Part shown: positions 59,407-64,000 of the stretch, in pieces
Numbering within the stretch: position 1 is the stretch's first letter
Layout of the letters: the number at the start of each line of letters is the position of its first letter
Origin: Zygotorulaspora mrakii
Taxonomy: Eukaryota > Ascomycota > Saccharomycetes > Saccharomycetales > Saccharomycetaceae
Assembly (NCBI RefSeq): GCF_013402915.1
Contig: NC_050721.1
Span: 992,001-1,056,000, forward strand
DNA: 64,000 bases
Reading direction: 5' to 3'
Made by a program: the position numbers and the translations under genes
The notes under the pieces: model-generated
The model's input: only the letters and a program-made list of their open reading frames with translations
Told to the model about the DNA's origin: nothing
Database searches by the model: none

Positions 59407-60525
59407 ATGTCCATTGCCCAAGAGTTTGACTTGATCATCAAAACATATAATGACAAGATTGTTCATCCTGCATCAAGACAAGATTCGCCAGAATTTCAAA
59501 ATTTAATTTCATCGACTATTGAAAAATTACTGACTTTGAAAAATACAGTGTATACAAAGCTATCCTTGTTTAGTACGAATGAAACCGTTGAAGATATGAC
59601 TACAAGCTCCTTAAAGTTTTTATCAATAGATTACTATTTGGCAATGCTTTTCTCCAGAAAACAAGTAACCGCTAATCAGGTTGAGAATAGCGAGAACAGA
59701 AATAAGCTAAAATTGAAGTTCTTGGAAAAGTCCCTGCAACTCTTCATGCAGTTTATCGTTAGTCTGGATCAAAGCGAAATTCTAGATTCTTATTTATCCA
59801 AAAAGATTAATTCTTTTGAGCATACATACGAACCAACACTGAAGGAAATGTACTCTCAACCGTCAAACAAGGATGATCTCTCGGGTGCTCAATTGAAAAG
59901 ACAGCAAAAAATTGAGGTATATCGTACTACAAAAGCTATAAATGAGAAATTGGCTTTTATTGAATCAAAATATAAAAACATAGATGATAATGATGATATC
60001 GATGATTTTCAAGATGGTGAAGAACTTTTACGAGAATTGTATCTTCAAAAATTGAAAAGTTTGGCTTATGATACCTTTGACAACGTTGAAAAGATTCTTT
60101 ATGAGGGTGAATTATTGAAGAACTTTACACGGAACCCAGAACACCAACGAAGACAGCCGGAAATGGTCGATTCAAGCAGTAGCAGTGGCTATACAGAGAA
60201 GCTAGAGTCATTGAATAAACCACTAATCTCAAAGGAGGGTAAAGTCCTCAGAAATTTCACACTATTGGACAAGAAGAGTGAGCTCCAGAGAAAGGTGCGT
60301 GGTTATGGCCAATATGGACCTACAATGTCCGTAGAGGAATTCTTGGAAAAAGAGTGGGAGTCTGGTAGAGTTCTTCAGGGTGGTGAGGTTACTCAAGAGC
60401 AAAGTAAGGAAGATGCCGAGGATAATGAGACATTACAGGATATAGAAACATACAAAGCCCGTGAATGGGATGAGTTCAAAGAAGCAAATCCAAGAGGTAG
60501 CGGGAATACCACCAATAGAGGTTGA
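59407..60525 (+). CDS. TAP42: TAP42, PP2A-associated TOR effector
   Basis: 372 residues (366 in S. cerevisiae). Helical N-terminal repeat domain with SSLKFLSIDYYLAMLFSRK and DDLSGAQLKRQQKIE, and the C-terminal KVRGYGQYGPTMSVEEFLEKEWESGRVLQGG and DIETYKAREWDEFKEANPRGSGNTTNRG signature shared with human alpha4/IGBP1. It binds PP2A-type phosphatases downstream of TORC1. YMR028W ortholog; convergent with NUP120. Confidence 0.96.
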   Translation: MSIAQEFDLIIKTYNDKIVHPASRQDSPEFQNLISSTIEKLLTLKNTVYTKLSLFSTNETVEDMTTSSLKFLSIDYYLAMLFSRKQVTANQVENSENRNKLKLKFLEKSLQLFMQFIVSLDQSEILDSYLSKKINSFEHTYEPTLKEMYSQPSNKDDLSGAQLKRQQKIEVYRTTKAINEKLAFIESKYKNIDDNDDIDDFQDGEELLRELYLQKLKSLAYDTFDNVEKILYEGELLKNFTRNPEHQRRQPEMVDSSSSSGYTEKLESLNKPLISKEGKVLRNFTLLDKKSELQRKVRGYGQYGPTMSVEEFLEKEWESGRVLQGGEVTQEQSKEDAEDNETLQDIETYKAREWDEFKEANPRGSGNTTNRG

Positions 60526-60581
60526 TTGAGGTTTTTATACATGGATTAAATAGAGCAAAAATATGTCATTTTTAACTTGTA

Positions 60582-63500
60582 CTAAATGTTCTCCAATTCC
60601 TTTTTCAGGTCAGAAATTTTCAAAATCTCACTTCCATTCAAAATCCATCGATCTCTCTCATCATCAAATGTACAGAGGACGTTAATAACTATCAGAAAGC
60701 ACCTTCTTTTCAGTTCAGAATCTTTAGGATTCAGTCTCGAATAGTGGTACATCAACTCTGCAGCGGCCCTTTCATGGTTGTTTACAACATGAAAACAATA
60801 AAGTTTCTTCAAATTTGTCCAGTTATTATCCTGCAGCTGGGACGCGAGAATGCTCTTGATAATTTTGTAGTCTGAAATCGAGAGATATAGGCTATTATTA
60901 TGTGAATGGCAGAGTTTTAAAAGGGTTGCGAAAAATGTGTCAGATTGTCCTGTACTCTGCAATACCTTTTCAAAATAATTCTTCCTGATGTCATCTGAAA
61001 GGGTGTCGTGATTGAACCGCAAAACGTCCAATCCTTCAGCAAACAGACTGAAATGGAAAAGAAGATCTAAATACAGCTTCAATTGGTATTGTCTAAATTC
61101 CACAGGCTCAATTATATCAACATTTTTCATTGAGTACTCAATGGATTTCTTGATGCACTTGAAAGCATAATCGACACTATTTCCTCTGAAAAAAAGAACT
61201 GATAGTTCATAGTAGTATGAGGAATGTCTATAAGGAACTTTAAATGATGAAACTAGTGGTTTCCATATGTTATTTGCGGGACGATTTGCTAAATCACTAA
61301 TGCACAAAGGTAATGACTCAGCAATTGACACGGCGTAATCGTGCAATTGAAAGAATTCATAAGCCCGTTCATACTGATCACAAACAAAAAACATCATTGC
61401 CAGCATTAACTCTTCAACTTGGTCATCGCGGATATAAAATGACCACCCGATGTCCATTAAAAGTTTGCTTTTGAATCGTCTTTGATCATCTATTGTTTGA
61501 TAACGACAAACATGCGTGTCGAAAAATCTCATGAAGTAGAAATTCATCGCCAAAGAGCTGTCATAAATGTTAGACAGACAACATGCGAGAAAATTCCTCC
61601 ACTGAGAATATGATCCTAGTTGAATTCCCAACTTTGGCCTTGTAGTCTTGGCAAAAACGTCTTCAATCAATAGACATTTATCGATTCGATAAAGTGATAA
61701 AATTAGGGACTGCTTAAAATGTAAGTCAAGCAAAATATTCAATTGATTTGAAAACGATGTAGAGTCAAAATCCAAAAATGCAAAAGTCAACAAAACCTGG
61801 AATACGAAATGACGTTGAATGAAAATAACCTGATAAAAACTCTCCATTATAACAACTGATGAAAAACCATCTCTAATTATCGACACAATAAAATCATTGG
61901 CGTGCGCTGTAAGATCGTTGATGTGATTGTATATGAGATCATTAAGAAGTGCTATAATATCAAGCGAACTGAGAGCTCCAAATAGTAGCTTCAAATTTGA
62001 AACCTCAAAATTTGACTCTAAATCACTCTTGAAAATGCTAGTAAATTTTTCATTTAATGTCTGACTCTTTGAAATTTCACCACTGACGATCGCGATGAAT
62101 TTTTCAGCAACGTTTGATAATACTTGTCTTGACAAAGTGGTTGAGAACCCATGCAATGACTTCAAGTATCGTGTCAGGTCATCTTCATTATACTCATTAT
62201 GAATATTGTAGTAAACATTTTCTAGCGTTGAATTTATGGCGAACACAGAATAATTGTATCTTCGTAAACAATTTGTGACAATAATCTCATTTCGGTATAT
62301 AGTCAAAGAGGAGACTTCGTCACTTTTGTTTTTCAAATCTCGCAAAACTGTTTCTAAGTTAGCCAAATAATCCATAGTGCATGGCTCGCCAGCCAAAATA
62401 ATAATATTATTTTCACTTAATACTTTGTGTGCTTGTTTAAAGGCTTCTTCCGAGTAGCGCGTTTTCAAATTAAGGTAACCTTTTTCAGTATCGCCATTCA
62501 CCTTTAAATCTTGTTCCGCTTCCATATCGCTTAATGACCTGTTGGTAGATTCTATCCACTCGTGTGCCTGCATATCTTCATCTGAAAGATTTAGAACTTG
62601 CAGTTTGCTAATGCAACCACTTTTCCATAAGACCGCAATGTTTAGATACGATGAACTCAAGTTGAAATCCAATGGTTTTAACATTGCCAAATCGACTAAT
62701 GACCAGATTGATGATGATGAAAGATTTGTTGGAATTACACTTTTCCGATTGAAAATAATTTTTCCTTTGCCATCGACGCTAAGCTCGGCAATTTGGAAAA
62801 TGCCATTTCCAAATGGTAGATAAATGGTTAAAAAGTTACTGAACATTGTCATATATTCTCCTGGTGCTTCATAGGTCCTATTAACTGCATTTTCAAAGTA
62901 ATTGCTTTCGGCCAAATTCACCTCAAGAACCAAAGAGAAATCCTGCAGGTTCCAAAATTTTAAATGACAATGCTGGGTTAAAACAATTAAAAATTTCTGC
63001 AAATATACAACGCAGGAAATAGCTCTTTCACATTTAGTTGATTGTTTTCTTGTAAATATTTGTGTTATACTCTGCAAATATGAGTTATCGTTGAATAATA
63101 TTGGCTCCAAATAAGAATTCTCACATTTTCTTAGCCCCAGTAATCCGCCATCCTCGAGAAACACGATAAAAAATTCTGCAGAAACAGCACAAAGAAGATG
63201 AGGAACTCGCACTGTGAAATCATATGGGTTAAGGATATTGAACCAATTTTCACCAAGTGACTCGTTGTCAGAGTGTAGAAAATCAATGGGTAGGGCAATG
63301 GACAGGACTACGCCATCCCGTAATATCATATTGATTGCCAGTTTTGTGTCGATCTCCTGAATGGTGAAAGTGTAATTTTTGTTCAATGTTGGATTTGGCA
63401 AAAATAAATTTACAGTTTTTCCATTTGTGATACTGCCGATAGTGTAGAGAGTCAAAACACTGAAATCCATGGAAAAGTGGTACGACAAATACTCATTGTT

Positions 63501-63662
63501 TGACAGTTCGAACGTGTTGGAGTAATCGCTGTCTCCCCTTTGATAGTCAATTGATGTTTCTGATAAAGTCTCATCATTGAAATATAAATTGACGATATTC
63601 TTAGACAAAGTGCGTTTATCAAATTCCAGTAAATTTACGTCCACCTTGGACAAAAGCAACAT
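60582..63662 (-). CDS. NUP120: NUP120, nuclear pore Y-complex nucleoporin
   Basis: 1026 residues from the ATG at 63662 (MLLLSKVDVNLLEF); the longer frame begins with TTG. The S. cerevisiae protein is 1037 residues. The N-terminal half is predicted beta-propeller and the C-terminal half alpha-helical, with no FG repeats. Conserved segments include SYYYELSVLFFRGNSVDYAFKCIKKSIEYS. Nup120 is a vertex of the Nup84 complex that coats the pore. Identified from position (YKL057C beside TOA2/MPE1), length and C-terminal sequence. Confidence 0.88.
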   Translation of the reverse strand: MLLLSKVDVNLLEFDKRTLSKNIVNLYFNDETLSETSIDYQRGDSDYSNTFELSNNEYLSYHFSMDFSVLTLYTIGSITNGKTVNLFLPNPTLNKNYTFTIQEIDTKLAINMILRDGVVLSIALPIDFLHSDNESLGENWFNILNPYDFTVRVPHLLCAVSAEFFIVFLEDGGLLGLRKCENSYLEPILFNDNSYLQSITQIFTRKQSTKCERAISCVVYLQKFLIVLTQHCHLKFWNLQDFSLVLEVNLAESNYFENAVNRTYEAPGEYMTMFSNFLTIYLPFGNGIFQIAELSVDGKGKIIFNRKSVIPTNLSSSSIWSLVDLAMLKPLDFNLSSSYLNIAVLWKSGCISKLQVLNLSDEDMQAHEWIESTNRSLSDMEAEQDLKVNGDTEKGYLNLKTRYSEEAFKQAHKVLSENNIIILAGEPCTMDYLANLETVLRDLKNKSDEVSSLTIYRNEIIVTNCLRRYNYSVFAINSTLENVYYNIHNEYNEDDLTRYLKSLHGFSTTLSRQVLSNVAEKFIAIVSGEISKSQTLNEKFTSIFKSDLESNFEVSNLKLLFGALSSLDIIALLNDLIYNHINDLTAHANDFIVSIIRDGFSSVVIMESFYQVIFIQRHFVFQVLLTFAFLDFDSTSFSNQLNILLDLHFKQSLILSLYRIDKCLLIEDVFAKTTRPKLGIQLGSYSQWRNFLACCLSNIYDSSLAMNFYFMRFFDTHVCRYQTIDDQRRFKSKLLMDIGWSFYIRDDQVEELMLAMMFFVCDQYERAYEFFQLHDYAVSIAESLPLCISDLANRPANNIWKPLVSSFKVPYRHSSYYYELSVLFFRGNSVDYAFKCIKKSIEYSMKNVDIIEPVEFRQYQLKLYLDLLFHFSLFAEGLDVLRFNHDTLSDDIRKNYFEKVLQSTGQSDTFFATLLKLCHSHNNSLYLSISDYKIIKSILASQLQDNNWTNLKKLYCFHVVNNHERAAAELMYHYSRLNPKDSELKRRCFLIVINVLCTFDDERDRWILNGSEILKISDLKKELENI

Positions 63663-64000
63663 TGCGTCAGCCAAACAATTAAAGGGTTTACGTCTTGTCT
63701 TGGGTTACCCAAGACTAGTTTAACTTAGCATGTTTACTGATGATCTCGCATTTAATTTATTTTTGGGATTTTTCCAATACTAACCTAGTTAGTACTTCGA
63801 AGAAGCAAGATGATGCTTCGTCCTAGATGACATTGAAACAGCTATTAGATTATGGGACGTACAAATGTGTAGATATATGTACAGTTAGGATATTGGATGC
63901 TATTAGCTATTAGGATCTGTTAATGCTATCGTCCTAATACCGCCACTGGTACCATTTATGACGATAACAGTGGTCGAATTAACAGTGGTGCTATCGATAG
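63663..64000. other. NUP120 promoter to end of window
   Basis: 338 bp. No gene is supported. Short near-repeats occur (GCTATCG and AACAGTGGT, each twice in the last 100 bp). Confidence 0.4.

Overview
This window is nuclear DNA of a budding yeast of the family Saccharomycetaceae. Genes are compact and mostly intron-free. The few introns found use GTATGT-type donors and TACTAAC branch sites. Gene order interleaves two Saccharomyces cerevisiae tracks: YGR170-YGR184 with YJL024-YJL026 and YJR006, and YKL057-YKL060 with YMR027-YMR028. This is what a lineage that split off before the whole-genome duplication should look like. The presence of HO/WHO-type endonuclease genes beside FBA1 points to Torulaspora (Lachancea is the other genus known to carry them). 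The genus is an inference, not proven.

Layout. At 1-7.5 kb: the end of UTP18, an unrecognised nuclear-looking protein, MCM7, and a secreted purine nucleoside permease-like protein absent from S. cerevisiae. At 7.5-10.2 kb there is a long stretch with no supported gene. At 10.2-31.5 kb, in conserved order: UBR1, QCR9 (spliced), TIM13, tRNA-Gly, APS3 (spliced), CBP4, ERG1, ATF2, RRN7, PBP1, OKP1, a solo LTR, tRNA-Pro, RNR2. At 31.5-36.5 kb lie an MCB cluster upstream of RNR2, tRNA-Leu, RBG2, several degenerate Ty-like LTRs and tRNA-Ser. At 36.5-46 kb: YIP1, MSM1, POL31 (an intron not expected from S. cerevisiae), PSD2, LSO2. At 46-53.6 kb: an orphan ORF and two divergently transcribed LAGLIDADG genes. 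At 53.9-63.7 kb: FBA1, HRT2/YMR027W, MPE1, TOA2, TAP42, NUP120.

The main result is the 47.4-54 kb locus. Two full-length genes encode relatives of the mating-type switching endonuclease HO: an intein-like N-terminal fold without the splicing cysteine, two LAGLIDADG motifs with intact acidic residues, and C-terminal CxxC finger modules. They lie directly downstream of the aldolase gene FBA1. Between FBA1 and the nearer endonuclease gene I find a decayed second copy of the last ~64 codons of FBA1 (53367-53555). A displaced FBA1 3' end next to such a gene is the footprint expected of a WHO homing element, which enters FBA1 and replaces its 3' end. The cluster also sits exactly on a synteny breakpoint (YGR16x side to YKL060/YMR027 side).

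Several starts given here differ from the longest open frame, because the upstream start codon would be GTG or TTG or because splicing changes the N-terminus: APS3, POL31, QCR9, MSM1, CBP4, ATF2, RBG2, HRT2, TOA2, NUP120, FBA1 and the permease.
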